Source: Desulfogranum japonicum DSM 18378 | GTDB lineage: Bacteria; Desulfobacterota; Desulfobulbia; Desulfobulbales; Desulfobulbaceae | Length of the DNA stretch: 64,000 bases | Direction: 5' to 3' | Assembly (NCBI RefSeq): GCF_000429945.1 | Contig: NZ_AUCV01000026.1 | Coordinates: forward strand, 1 to 64,000 | Shown: one piece after another, positions 52,385 through 62,050 of the stretch | Layout: the number at the start of each line of letters is the position of its first letter | Position numbering within the stretch: position 1 is the first letter of the stretch | The notes under the pieces: generated by a model | Told to the model about the DNA's origin: nothing | The model's input: the letters and a program-made list of their open reading frames with translations, nothing else | Database searches by the model: none | Position numbers and translations under genes: made by a program

Positions 52385-53044
52385 ATGTTTGTTCAGTATT
52401 TCATGACCCGTGATCCGATAACCATTGGTCCGGAACAAACAGTGGCCGAAGCAATCAATCTTTTGAATCATTATAAATTTCGCCATATACCTGTGGTGGA
52501 TGATGAGGGGATGCTGCTTGGCATGCTTACAGACAGAAATTTGCGATCCGCCACGCCCTCAACTGTCGCCAGAAGCAGTCAGCGACAGAATGTTGAGGAA
52601 AAGGTCAACAACACTCCGGTAAAACTGGTGATGAATGACGATTGTCTCCACTTGACCCGAATGTCTACCCTGGACAGGGCTTTGCTATTATTGCAGTCGA
52701 AAGGTATGGGAGCGCTTCCCGTACTTAATGAGACCCAGCAGGTAATAGGCGTTTTTTCCGTTATGGACCTGATGAAAGCGTACAAGGGACTTTTTGGGTT
52801 GGGAGAAAAGGGATCTTCGCTTGTCTGTATCGAAGATAACGGAGACCCCGAGGCCCTCAGTAAGATTGTCAAGGCAATGGAGGATAACAATGTGGAGTTT
52901 ACAAGGCTCATCAGGGCAAAAGCTGCAGATGGCATTGATCCGATGATTTATCTTCGCATTAATACCTATAACATTCGTTCTGTTCATAAGGCCATTGAAA
53001 AAATTGGGTTTACAATCCATATACCCAGAGTAACCAACACGTAA
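52385..53044 (+). CDS. AcuB-like CBS-ACT domain protein
   Basis: Protein of 219 aa. It has two CBS motifs (YFMTRDPITIGPEQTVAEAINLLNHYKFRHIPVVDD, about 4-45, and VKLVMNDDCLHLTRMSTLDRALLLLQSKGMGALPVL, about 79-115) and a C-terminal ACT-like region (about 140-215). The length and CBS-CBS-ACT order match B. subtilis AcuB, whose role is undefined but regulatory. It lies between the AcuC-like deacetylase and the acetate:CoA ligase. Confidence 0.85.
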   Translation: MFVQYFMTRDPITIGPEQTVAEAINLLNHYKFRHIPVVDDEGMLLGMLTDRNLRSATPSTVARSSQRQNVEEKVNNTPVKLVMNDDCLHLTRMSTLDRALLLLQSKGMGALPVLNETQQVIGVFSVMDLMKAYKGLFGLGEKGSSLVCIEDNGDPEALSKIVKAMEDNNVEFTRLIRAKAADGIDPMIYLRINTYNIRSVHKAIEKIGFTIHIPRVTNT

Positions 53045-53054
53045 GGGAGCGGTT

Positions 53055-55172
53055 TTGGAACAATTATTCAATCCTCAGTCCATAGCTATCATAGGAGCAT
53101 CGAAAACCGCAGGCAAGGTAGGGTACGAAGTGCTGCACAACCTCGTGAAAGGTGGTTTTGAAGGCCCTATCATCCCTGTGAATCAAGCCGGTGGCGAACT
53201 TCTGGGGCTAAAAGTATATAGAGATATACTTTCATATCCCGATCCCATTGATGTGGCTGTTATTACTGTTCCGGCTGAACAAGTCGCTGATGCAGCCAGA
53301 GCTGCCGTGGGCAAAAAAGTCCAAGGTGTAGTGGTTGTAGCGTCCGGATTTAAGGAATCAGGTAATATGGGCAGGGCACTTGAAGAGGAATTGATCGCCA
53401 TTTGCCGGAAAGGTAAGATTCGTTTGCTTGGCCCGAATTGCCTTGGGTTAATCAATACTGAAATAAAGCTCAACGCCTCGTTCTCCAAACGTATTCCAAA
53501 GCCTGGGGCCATGGCTATTTTTTCGCAGTCAGGAGCTCTGTGTACCGCGATGATGGATCTGGCAGATAGCAGAGAGCTGGGTCTTTCCAAATCCATTTCC
53601 ATCGGCAACAAGGCCGATATCACCGAGGTCGATGTTCTCGAGGCATTAGCCCGGGATGACAAGACCAAGGTCATTGTGGGGTATTTAGAGGACATCAGCG
53701 ATGGAGATCGCTTTGTGAAGGCTGCAGAAGATGCCTCGACAAACAAACCTGTGGTCATACTCAAGTCAGGGACGACTGTTGCCGGTATCCGTGCCGCAGC
53801 TTTGCATACAGGTGTTCTGGGAGGCAAAAGAGATACGGCTTATGGTGCAGCTTTTCGCAGGGCGGGTATATGCAGGGCTGATAGTTTTGAAGCCTTATTT
53901 GATTATTCCACGGCTCTTGCCATGCAACCCCCGCCAAAGGGCAATAGAGTTTTTGTCATCTCCAATGCAGGGGGGCCGGGAACTATAGCAGCTGATGCCA
54001 TTGAAAAAGCTGGTTTGGTTGTCTGTGAAATGAGCAGTGAGACCAAAACCGCTGTACAGCATATCTTACCCTTTGCCACTAAAGTCAATAATCCCATGGA
54101 TGTGAGTGGGGAGGCGACACCGGAGCATTTTGGTGCGCTCCTGGAGGCTGCGCAGGATGATGACTCCATTGATGCAGTGCTCATTATTCTTGCTCCCCAG
54201 TATTTGGATGAGCCAGCAGAAACGGCCAGAGCCATCGCTGGGAAACTTAATTTTACCAAACCTGTACTTGCCTCCTTTTTAGGAGGGGACGATGTTATGC
54301 CCAGCAGACGTGAACTTGCTGCGGCCAGATTACCATTTTATGCTTCTCCTGAGAGGGCTGTCGCAACCATTCGTGCTATGTATGATTATGGTGAATGGAA
54401 GCGGAGGCCTGCTCGGCATGTTATACGTTTTCCCGTTAATCGTCGGAGGGTTGAAAGGATTATATCAAGGAGGCAGAGAACTGGGCGTCTGCAAATTGGT
54501 GAAGTTAAATCCAAGGATATTTTGAAGGCCTATGGATTCCGTATTCTTGACGGGCGTATGACAGTCAGCCCTGAACAGGCTGTAGAAATAGCGCGTTTTA
54601 TTGGCTTCCCTGTGGCCATGAAAATAGTTTCTCCCTCTATTGTACACAAATCGGATCTGGGTGGTGTTCGTCTTAATGTTGGTTCCAGCCAGGAGGTAGC
54701 CGATGCCTTTGAACTTATGATGCTCCGAATAAGAAAACATGCGCCGGAGGCAAAGATAGACGGGATTTATGTCGAAAAAATGGCTGAAAAAGGGCTTGAG
54801 GTCATTATAGGTATGACACGTGATCCTCAATTCGGCCCTATGTTGATGTTTGGTTTAGGTGGTATTTTTGTCGAGGTCATGAAAGATGTAGCTTTTCATT
54901 TGGCTCCCATCACAGAGGACGAAGCCATTCAGATGCTGAGTTCCACCAGATCATACGAGCTATTGAAAGGAAAGCGTGGGTTAAAAAAGGTCGATGTGGG
55001 TGCCTTGGCTGTGGCGTTACAAAGAATTAGTCAACTGGCAACCGATTTTCCACAGATAGCAGAGTTGGACATTAACCCGCTCATTGTTGGAGAACCTGGG
55101 ACAGAGCCTGTGGTAGCTGATGCAAGAATGTCCTTTGTTAAACCGGAGAAGGATCTCCGGGCAGGTAGTTAA
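53055..55172 (+). CDS. ADP-forming acetate:CoA ligase, fused alpha-beta chain
   Basis: Protein of 705 aa. The TTG start at 53055 is supported by AAGGGAG 5 nt upstream and by the family start M-EQLFNPQSIAIIGASKTAGKVG. It has a CoA-binding Rossmann domain (about 1-130), succinyl-CoA-ligase-like domains with the phospho-histidine candidate H251 in LHTGVLGG, and a C-terminal ATP-grasp domain (about 480-700: VAMKIVSPSIVHKSDLGGVRLNV, ELDINPLIVG). It interconverts acyl-CoA, ADP and phosphate with acid and ATP. The GNAT domain found in Pat-type relatives is absent here and occurs on the next gene. Confidence 0.92.
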   Translation: MEQLFNPQSIAIIGASKTAGKVGYEVLHNLVKGGFEGPIIPVNQAGGELLGLKVYRDILSYPDPIDVAVITVPAEQVADAARAAVGKKVQGVVVVASGFKESGNMGRALEEELIAICRKGKIRLLGPNCLGLINTEIKLNASFSKRIPKPGAMAIFSQSGALCTAMMDLADSRELGLSKSISIGNKADITEVDVLEALARDDKTKVIVGYLEDISDGDRFVKAAEDASTNKPVVILKSGTTVAGIRAAALHTGVLGGKRDTAYGAAFRRAGICRADSFEALFDYSTALAMQPPPKGNRVFVISNAGGPGTIAADAIEKAGLVVCEMSSETKTAVQHILPFATKVNNPMDVSGEATPEHFGALLEAAQDDDSIDAVLIILAPQYLDEPAETARAIAGKLNFTKPVLASFLGGDDVMPSRRELAAARLPFYASPERAVATIRAMYDYGEWKRRPARHVIRFPVNRRRVERIISRRQRTGRLQIGEVKSKDILKAYGFRILDGRMTVSPEQAVEIARFIGFPVAMKIVSPSIVHKSDLGGVRLNVGSSQEVADAFELMMLRIRKHAPEAKIDGIYVEKMAEKGLEVIIGMTRDPQFGPMLMFGLGGIFVEVMKDVAFHLAPITEDEAIQMLSSTRSYELLKGKRGLKKVDVGALAVALQRISQLATDFPQIAELDINPLIVGEPGTEPVVADARMSFVKPEKDLRAGS

Positions 55173-55323
55173 TCCCTTTTTACCAGCATGGCTGAAGGTA
55201 ATTATCAGCCATTCTGATTATTGCACAGTAAAATCATGTGCGTTGGCAGCTTCTGCTGTCAAAAGGTCTCTTTCGCAGAACAATACTGCGAATACATAAT
55301 TGTTTATTAGCAAACGGTGTCTC

Positions 55324-57207
55324 ATGGTTGAATATGATCAGAACTGGCAGCAAACCTACAAAGACATGATTGCCACTCCGGCCAGGGCAGTCTCGCAGAT
55401 CAGACCTGGGCAAAGGGTGTTCATTGGTACTGGTTGTGGAGCACCTCAGGATCTCATTACATCCATGACTAAAAGGGCAGGGCAGCTGAATAATGTTGAG
55501 ATTATTCAACTCATCACCAAAGGAACAGCTCCCTATGCTGAGAAAAAATTGTCTGAATGTTTTGCCATTAACGCATTTTTTATCAGTTCCAACATTCGGA
55601 CCGTTATTCAGGAAGGATATGGCGATTATACCCCGATACTCCTTTCTGATGTTCCCAGGCTGCTTGATTCAGGCATTTTACCCCTTGATGTTGCCTTAAT
55701 CCAGGTAACCCCTCCAGATACTTCCGGAAAGGTAAGCCTTGGAATTTCAGTTGATATCGTACGTTCAGCCGCAGACAATGCTTCGCTGGTAATTGCGGAA
55801 GTAAATCCCAATATGCCCTGGACACATGGAGATACTCTGATAGATGTCTATGATCTGGATATACTTGTTCCTGTTGATCACCCTATTCTTGAGCGTAAGG
55901 TTGATCCACCCAATGAGGTCAGCAGAAGTATTGCCAAGCAGGTGGCTGCACTGATTCCCGACGGGGCAACCATTGAATTGGGTCTGGGACGTGTCCCCGG
56001 ATATGGTCGTATTCCCCAAGTGGTTATGGAGTATCTGCACGAAAGCAAAGATATCGGTTTTCATACAGAAATGATCTCAGATACCATCATGCCTCTTATA
56101 GAGTCAGGTGCTGTGACTGGGGCGAGAAAGAGCATTGATCGTGGTAAAATCACAGCTAGTTTTTGTATGGGAACCAAAAAACTTTACGAATTTATACATG
56201 ACAACCCTCTTTTTAGTTTCCGTCCAACGGAATATCTCAATGATGCCGCGGTAATAGGGAAACATAAACGGATGGTATCGGTCAATATGGCCCTTGAAAT
56301 CGATCTGACCGGGCAGGTCTGTTCCGATTCTGTTGGCGGCAAGTTTTATTCCGGCATAGGTGGTCAGATAGATTTTAACCGCGGAGCATCGCGGTCCGAG
56401 CGAGGTCGAGCCATAGTTGTCTTGCCATCACTAATGAAAGACAGTAACTCCAGCCGTATAGTTTCCACCTTACAGCCAGGTTCTGGTGTGGTTATTACCC
56501 GGGGAACAGTACATTATGTCGTTACCGAGTACGGTGTGGCCTTTCTCCATGGCAAGTCGATACAGGAAAGGGTAATGGCCTTGATTTCAATTGCACATCC
56601 GGACTTCAGGGAACAGCTGTTTAACGAGGCCGTAGAATTGAAATATCTCAGGCCTGAGCTTGCTCGGTTTGGAAACCGTTTTATCGTTCCAGCTGAAGAG
56701 GCAATGCGGGCGAATTATCTTTTACCTGAAGGCATTGATATCTCTATCCGTTCCATTCGTCCCACCGATGAACCTCATATGAGAGAATTGTTTTACAATC
56801 TTTCCCAGGAGACAGTCTATTATCGCTTCATGACCCACCATCAGCGATTTACCACCCGCCATATACAAGATTTTGTCTACATAGATCATCGGAGGGATGT
56901 GTGTATCGTGGCCACCGTGCCTGAAGCGCATGGTGAACAGATCATAGCTGTTGGACGCTATTATTTAAACGAAAAGACGAATAAAGCTGAAGTGGCTTTT
57001 ATCGTTAAAGACGATTGGCAAAATAAACGATTGGGAACCTTTCTCTTTCAGCATTTAATACATATTGCTAAGAATAATGGAATAGCCGGGTTTACTGCGG
57101 AAGTGCTTCGGGAAAACAAGCGTATGCAGAACGTGTTTAATCATTCTGGATTAAAAGTGAGCAGTAATATCGAAGAGGGCGTGTACTCATTTGTGATGGA
57201 TTTTTAG
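55324..57207 (+). CDS. Acetyl-CoA hydrolase/transferase fused to a GNAT acetyltransferase
   Basis: Protein of 627 aa. The ATG at 55324 is preferred to an in-frame TTG at 55300, though neither has a strong ribosome-binding site. Residues about 1-440 are a CoA-transferase of the acetyl-CoA hydrolase/4-hydroxybutyrate CoA-transferase type (FIGTGCGAPQDLI, ELGLGRVPGYGRIP, FRPTEYLNDAAVIG, YVVTEYGVAFLHGKSIQERV, IAHPDFREQL). Residues about 470-627 are a GNAT domain (ISIRSIRPTDEPHMRELFYNLS; acetyl-CoA loop QNKRLGTFLF near 565). It closes the acu-like series. The natural acyl substrates and the acetylation target are unknown. Confidence 0.88.
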   Translation: MVEYDQNWQQTYKDMIATPARAVSQIRPGQRVFIGTGCGAPQDLITSMTKRAGQLNNVEIIQLITKGTAPYAEKKLSECFAINAFFISSNIRTVIQEGYGDYTPILLSDVPRLLDSGILPLDVALIQVTPPDTSGKVSLGISVDIVRSAADNASLVIAEVNPNMPWTHGDTLIDVYDLDILVPVDHPILERKVDPPNEVSRSIAKQVAALIPDGATIELGLGRVPGYGRIPQVVMEYLHESKDIGFHTEMISDTIMPLIESGAVTGARKSIDRGKITASFCMGTKKLYEFIHDNPLFSFRPTEYLNDAAVIGKHKRMVSVNMALEIDLTGQVCSDSVGGKFYSGIGGQIDFNRGASRSERGRAIVVLPSLMKDSNSSRIVSTLQPGSGVVITRGTVHYVVTEYGVAFLHGKSIQERVMALISIAHPDFREQLFNEAVELKYLRPELARFGNRFIVPAEEAMRANYLLPEGIDISIRSIRPTDEPHMRELFYNLSQETVYYRFMTHHQRFTTRHIQDFVYIDHRRDVCIVATVPEAHGEQIIAVGRYYLNEKTNKAEVAFIVKDDWQNKRLGTFLFQHLIHIAKNNGIAGFTAEVLRENKRMQNVFNHSGLKVSSNIEEGVYSFVMDF

Positions 57208-57550
57208 CCACATACTCTGAAGAGGCACTTTTTTCTAGACGGGCTGTTGCCATTCCAGGGGTGAATTAGTATCTTTTTGTTCTGAAGATCAGTGTAATAT
57301 TTCACAGGATTATATTTTTTTAGATCTACCTGTGATTGATTAGTAACCCGGATTTCTCACTCATGATTCTTTTTGTAGCAGTAAGGCTGTTGCAACCCAA
57401 AGATTGTGCTACCTTTCCGACAGTACTCATGCTGTACGCCAGGGGGTCTCACTGTTGGCTTGGTGTGAAAATGCAGTGTTTTTTGATGTGAAAGACACAT
57501 GGTAGTCATGAGAAATACGGGCTCAATCCCTGTTTTAACTTAGGTGTAGC
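57208..57550. other. Spacer upstream of uvrB
   Basis: About 340 bp with no gene. GTAGCA and TGCTAC arms near 57376 and 57407 can form a hairpin, and ACAG-N8-CTGT at 57421-57436 is symmetric but not a recognised LexA box. No clear promoter pair is seen. Confidence 0.45.
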
Positions 57551-59599
57551 GTGAGCCCACAGCACTACCAGAAAGACATCCCTTTCCAGATTGTTTCCGA
57601 GTTCAGCCCTGCGGGGGATCAACCCACTGCCATCGAAAAATTGGCAAAAGGGTTGTCTCTTGAAGAAAAACATCAGGTACTGCTCGGCGTCACCGGGTCA
57701 GGTAAAACCTTTACCATGGCCCAGGTCATTGCAGCAGTCCAACGTCCAGCCTTAATCCTCGCTCCCAATAAAACGCTAGCAGCGCAGTTGTTCGGCGAAT
57801 TTCGTGAACTTTTTCCCCACAATGCCGTAGAGTATTTTGTATCCTATTACGATTATTATCAGCCAGAGGCTTATATTCCAGCTTCTGATACTTACATTGA
57901 AAAAGATTCTTCCATAAATGATGCCATCGATAAAATGCGCCATTCGGCGACACGTTCGCTGCTAACCAGAAGAGACGTTTTGATTGTCGCTTCAGTGTCC
58001 TGTATTTACGGTCTTGGATCTCCGGAAGAATATAGAAATATGCATCTGTTCCTGCAAGTTGATACAGACTATCCCATGGAGGAAGTGCTCCGCAGGCTTG
58101 CCTTCATGCTGTATGAGCGTAACGAATTTTCTTTTCATAGAGGCACGTTTAGAGTTCGGGGTGATGTGCTTGATATTTTCCCAGTGCATGAGGAAAACCA
58201 TGCTGTCCGGGTGGAATTTTTTGGAGACACCATAGACACCATTTCGATCATCGACCCTTTGCGTGGAGTTGTACTGGAAGATGTGGATGAAATTACCGTT
58301 TTCCCTTCCAGCCATTTTGTGACCAGTCAGGATAATCTTGAAAAGGCCATGCGTTCCATCAAAGAGGAGCTTCGTCTCCGTTCAGATGAATTATATCTGA
58401 ACAATCAACTGGTAGAACAGCAGCGCCTTGAACAACGGACAATGTTTGACCTTGAAATGATAGGTGAGCTGGGATACTGCAATGGCATTGAAAATTACAG
58501 CAGGCATCTTACCGGTAAGCCCGAAGGAGCCCCACCTCCAAACTTATTGGATTATTTTCCCGACGATTATGTGACTTTTATTGACGAATCCCATATCGCT
58601 GTACCTCAAATTCGTGGAATGTATAATGGGGACCGTAGCCGCAAGCAGACTCTGGTTAATTTTGGTTTTAGATTGCCTTCTGCGCTGGATAACCGCCCGT
58701 TGCGATTTGATGAATTTGAACAGCGTGTGCACCAGGTTATCTATGTCTCTGCAACACCAGGAAATTATGAATTGGAAAAGAGCCAGGGGTTGATTGTTGA
58801 GCAACTTATACGACCAACCGGACTCCTTGATCCACTCATAGAAGTTCGTCCTGCCTCCAATCAGGTTGATGATCTTCTTGAAGAAATCCGTCTGCGCAGC
58901 CAGCGAGGAGAGGCGGTATTGGTAACCACTCTGACCAAAAAAATGGCTGAAGACCTCACTGAATACTATGAAGAATTAGGGGTCAGGGTCCGATACCTGC
59001 ACTCTGATATTAAAACTCTTGAACGTATTGAACTGATTAAAGATCTCCGTAATCGTCTGTATGATGTCTTGATAGGCATAAACCTGCTTCGTGAAGGGTT
59101 GGATATTCCTGAGGTCTCGCTGGTCGCAATTCTGGATGCCGATAAGGAGGGTTTTTTGCGTAGTGCACGCTCCCTTGTGCAGACTTGCGGTCGAGCTGCA
59201 AGAAATGCTGATGGAACCGTGATTCTCTATGCTGATTCTGTAACGGATTCCATGGCGTATACCATTGAGGAAACCAATCGCCGAAGAGAAATACAGCATG
59301 CTTTCAACCAGGAACACAATATTACTCCGCAGACAATTATTTCCGAAGTGAAAGATTCCATAACACAACACTTAAAGGCTTCAGGGTGGAGTGAAGAGCC
59401 ACGCGAAGGTACGAATCAGGTGTTGCTGAAAGCTGCCGAGCCCACTGCCGTGTACAGGAGTGTGGGTCAATTACAACAAGAAATCCGAGACCTTGAAGAA
59501 AAGATGAAAGAGGCTGCTGAGCGGTTGGCATTTGAAGAAGCCGCAGCCTATCGAGATCAAATGAATGCATTGAAAATGCTGGAGTTGGAAGTTGGCTGA
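57551..59599 (+). CDS. uvrB: Excinuclease ABC subunit B
   Basis: UvrB of 682 aa with GTG start. Motifs are Walker A GVTGSGKT (about 45-52), the DNA-inserting beta-hairpin [38 protein letters not shown], the helicase C part with [30 protein letters not shown], and a C-terminal UVR motif ([25 protein letters not shown]) for UvrC contact. It is part of nucleotide excision repair. It overlaps the next gene by 8 nt. Confidence 0.97.
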   Translation: MSPQHYQKDIPFQIVSEFSPAGDQPTAIEKLAKGLSLEEKHQVLLGVTGSGKTFTMAQVIAAVQRPALILAPNKTLAAQLFGEFRELFPHNAVEYFVSYYDYYQPEAYIPASDTYIEKDSSINDAIDKMRHSATRSLLTRRDVLIVASVSCIYGLGSPEEYRNMHLFLQVDTDYPMEEVLRRLAFMLYERNEFSFHRGTFRVRGDVLDIFPVHEENHAVRVEFFGDTIDTISIIDPLRGVVLEDVDEITVFPSSHFVTSQDNLEKAMRSIKEELRLRSDELYLNNQLVEQQRLEQRTMFDLEMIGELGYCNGIENYSRHLTGKPEGAPPPNLLDYFPDDYVTFIDESHIAVPQIRGMYNGDRSRKQTLVNFGFRLPSALDNRPLRFDEFEQRVHQVIYVSATPGNYELEKSQGLIVEQLIRPTGLLDPLIEVRPASNQVDDLLEEIRLRSQRGEAVLVTTLTKKMAEDLTEYYEELGVRVRYLHSDIKTLERIELIKDLRNRLYDVLIGINLLREGLDIPEVSLVAILDADKEGFLRSARSLVQTCGRAARNADGTVILYADSVTDSMAYTIEETNRRREIQHAFNQEHNITPQTIISEVKDSITQHLKASGWSEEPREGTNQVLLKAAEPTAVYRSVGQLQQEIRDLEEKMKEAAERLAFEEAAAYRDQMNALKMLELEVG

Positions 59600-60269
59600 A
59601 CTAGTACATCGTATATCTTTGTGGATTGTGCCCCGTATTTTTGTCCTTTTAATTCATCTTTGGTTTCGTACATGCAGAATTGAAATTCGAGGCCAGGAAT
59701 ATCTAGAAAAAACAGAAAAAGAAGGACCAGGCATAGCCACTTTTTGGCACTATTCATTTGTCTATTGTTTTTATCATCTGCGCAAATATTCTGCCGCTGT
59801 AATGGTTAGTGCCAGTAAAGATGGAGAATATATTGCACGGGTAGCCCAGCTCATGGGGTTCCTGCCTGTTCGTGGCTCTTCAAACAGAAAAGGGGTGCAG
59901 GCTTTGAGACAAATGATCCAGGCTGTGCAGAAGGGGTATAACTGTGGCATCGTAGCAGATGGCTCCCAGGGACCGCCCAGAAAAGTGCAGCCGGGATGTA
60001 TCTTAATAGCCAGTAAAACCGGTTGTCCAATAATACCTATTGTATGGGCCGCCAGACCATTACTGACCTTTAATTCATGGGATAAAACGGTGCTGCCTCT
60101 ACCGTTCAGTTCCATTGTTTTACAGTACGGTGAACCAATGGAAGTCCCTGCAGGCATTGATGGCCAGCAGGTTGAACAATATCGCGAAAAATTGGAACAA
60201 CAGATGAATCATCTCTATGATGATGTTTGGAAAAAAGTCGGATTGCAATGTCATGAAAAAAAAGACTGA
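59592..60269 (+). CDS. DUF374 family lysophospholipid acyltransferase-like protein
   Basis: Protein of 225 aa with TTG start inside the uvrB end. An N-terminal hydrophobic segment ([17 protein letters not shown]) is followed by the DUF374/PlsC-like core. [13 protein letters not shown] stands in for the HX4D motif region, with [30 protein letters not shown] and [30 protein letters not shown]. Members are linked to lipid A or phospholipid acylation. Coupling to uvrB is positional only. Confidence 0.85.
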   Translation: MAELVHRISLWIVPRIFVLLIHLWFRTCRIEIRGQEYLEKTEKEGPGIATFWHYSFVYCFYHLRKYSAAVMVSASKDGEYIARVAQLMGFLPVRGSSNRKGVQALRQMIQAVQKGYNCGIVADGSQGPPRKVQPGCILIASKTGCPIIPIVWAARPLLTFNSWDKTVLPLPFSSIVLQYGEPMEVPAGIDGQQVEQYREKLEQQMNHLYDDVWKKVGLQCHEKKD

Positions 60270-60405
60270 GCCAAGATACCTGAAAGATCGTTACCGTTGT
60301 GTTCCTGCATAGGTCGCTGACACTACGTACTCCCCCAATTGCAATGTAAAAATAATGAATCCTTTATCCCCAACCCAGTTGTATGGCGAATCCTGTGGAG
60401 AAAAA

Positions 60406-61791
60406 GTGAACGTCGATAATGTGAAAAGTTGTGTGGTTGCCGGTATGAGCGGCGGGTCAGGCAAATCAGTGGTATCCGTAGCCCTGATTTCAGTGCTTAA
60501 GCAGGAAGGGGCATCCATTATCCCGTTTAAAAAGGGCCCGGATTATATCGATGCTGGATGGATGACAGCTGCTTCCCAGACCCCCTGTTATAATCTCGAT
60601 CCTTATCTCATGACTCCTGCAGCTATACAGAAGTCGTTTCAGGGACATTTACATGGATATGACTATGCTATTATAGAGGGCAACAGAGGGGTATATGACG
60701 GTGTGAATATACAGGGCGAGTATTCCACAGCTTCCCTTGCCAAATTATTGAACCTGCCGGTAATTTTAGTGGTGAATTGTTCTAAAACCACCCGGACCGT
60801 TGGTGCAATGGTTTTAGGCTGCTGTCATTTCGACCCTGATATCGAATTTGCAGGCGTAGTTCTCAATCAAATTGCAACATCCCGGCATGAAAGCATAATT
60901 CGAAGATCCATAGAGACCTATACGCCGTTATCAGTGTTAGGTATCGTACCAAGGATGAAAGAAGATGTTTTTCCAATGCGTCACCTTGGTGTCATCCCTC
61001 TACAGGAGCATACCGGATCACAGCAGGCCTTGGAAAGATTATCGACATTGGCCAGAGAGAATTTTGATCTGCATCGAATTAAACGTGCAATGACGCCCGT
61101 TGTCCCAAACATTGCCCTGCATAATCCAAAAATAGAGCCGCACAATAGAGTTACCATAGGAATAATCCGCGATGTAGCCTTTCAGTTTTACTATGAAGAA
61201 AATTTAGAGTATCTTCAAAGAGAAGGGGCAGAATTAGTGACGATTGACGCGTTGCATACTGAAAATCTGCCTGAAAATCTTGACGGTCTCTATATCGGCG
61301 GAGGTTTTCCAGAAACCAGTGCCAGGCAACTAGCTGAAAACCGGCGGTTCCGCGAGTCCCTACGAAAGGCGGCGGAAAAGGGGCTGCCCATATACGCCGA
61401 ATGTGGCGGGTTGATTTATCTGGGCAGATCCATTGAAATTGAAGGCCAGGTATATCCCATGGCAGATGTTTTCCCCATAAGATTTGGTCTCTCGCAAAAG
61501 CCCCAGGCACATGGCTATTCGACATTTACTGTCACTGGAGATACCTGTTTTTATGCAAAGGGTACTGTCATAAAAGGCCATGAATTCCGTTATTCGACCG
61601 TACAGTCCTGGGAAGGAGATGAGAGTGATCTTGTCGTACAAATGACGCGTGGTACAGGATTCGTCGCAGGCCGTGATGGGTTGGTGAAAAAAAACACTTT
61701 GGCTATGTACACCCATGTTCTTGCACCAGGGACTCCGGAATGGGCCATTGGGCTGGTCCAGGCTGCCAGGAAATATGCGAAAAGGCCTTGA
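60406..61791 (+). CDS. cbiA: Cobyrinate a,c-diamide synthase
   Basis: The GTG at 60406 gives 461 aa. GGAG lies 5 nt upstream, while the longer ATG start at 60355 has no ribosome-binding site and adds 17 non-family residues. The N-terminal dethiobiotin-synthetase-like ATPase has P-loop GMSGGSGKSVVSVAL and KKGPDYIDAGWM. The C-terminal class I glutaminase domain has the nucleophile cysteine in YAECGGLIYLG and a later GHEFRYS histidine. It amidates the corrin ring. It is the only corrin-ring gene in the window, though cobalamin use is prominent. Confidence 0.93.
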   Translation: MNVDNVKSCVVAGMSGGSGKSVVSVALISVLKQEGASIIPFKKGPDYIDAGWMTAASQTPCYNLDPYLMTPAAIQKSFQGHLHGYDYAIIEGNRGVYDGVNIQGEYSTASLAKLLNLPVILVVNCSKTTRTVGAMVLGCCHFDPDIEFAGVVLNQIATSRHESIIRRSIETYTPLSVLGIVPRMKEDVFPMRHLGVIPLQEHTGSQQALERLSTLARENFDLHRIKRAMTPVVPNIALHNPKIEPHNRVTIGIIRDVAFQFYYEENLEYLQREGAELVTIDALHTENLPENLDGLYIGGGFPETSARQLAENRRFRESLRKAAEKGLPIYAECGGLIYLGRSIEIEGQVYPMADVFPIRFGLSQKPQAHGYSTFTVTGDTCFYAKGTVIKGHEFRYSTVQSWEGDESDLVVQMTRGTGFVAGRDGLVKKNTLAMYTHVLAPGTPEWAIGLVQAARKYAKRP

Positions 61792-62050
61792 AAGTCAGCA
61801 GACAGGTTCTTGTTTGCCAGGGATGTTCTACACGTGTTCAGTCAATTGAAACAGGCGTTCAATAATCATGAGAAATGTGGATGGAATCAGTTGAAAATGG
61901 CGACAAGGCTAAGGCTGTTTGAAAAGTGGCAGGAGGCAATAAAAAATGTCCCCTGTTACCTATGCATCAAGCTGATTTTGACTTCTCTACATCTACGGTT
62001 CTATAATGTAAAACAAACACATCGCTAAATTTCAGCCTGCAGCTAATATT

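Noticed and set aside
57421-57436. ACAG-N8-CTGT before uvrB as a LexA box
   Set aside because: The half-sites are inverted relative to the E. coli consensus CTGT-N8-ACAG, and no other SOS-like site is visible.
61810-62028. 72-aa plus-strand frame between cbiA and the hybrid kinase
   Set aside because: It has no ribosome-binding site, no recognisable domain and a composition like noncoding sequence.
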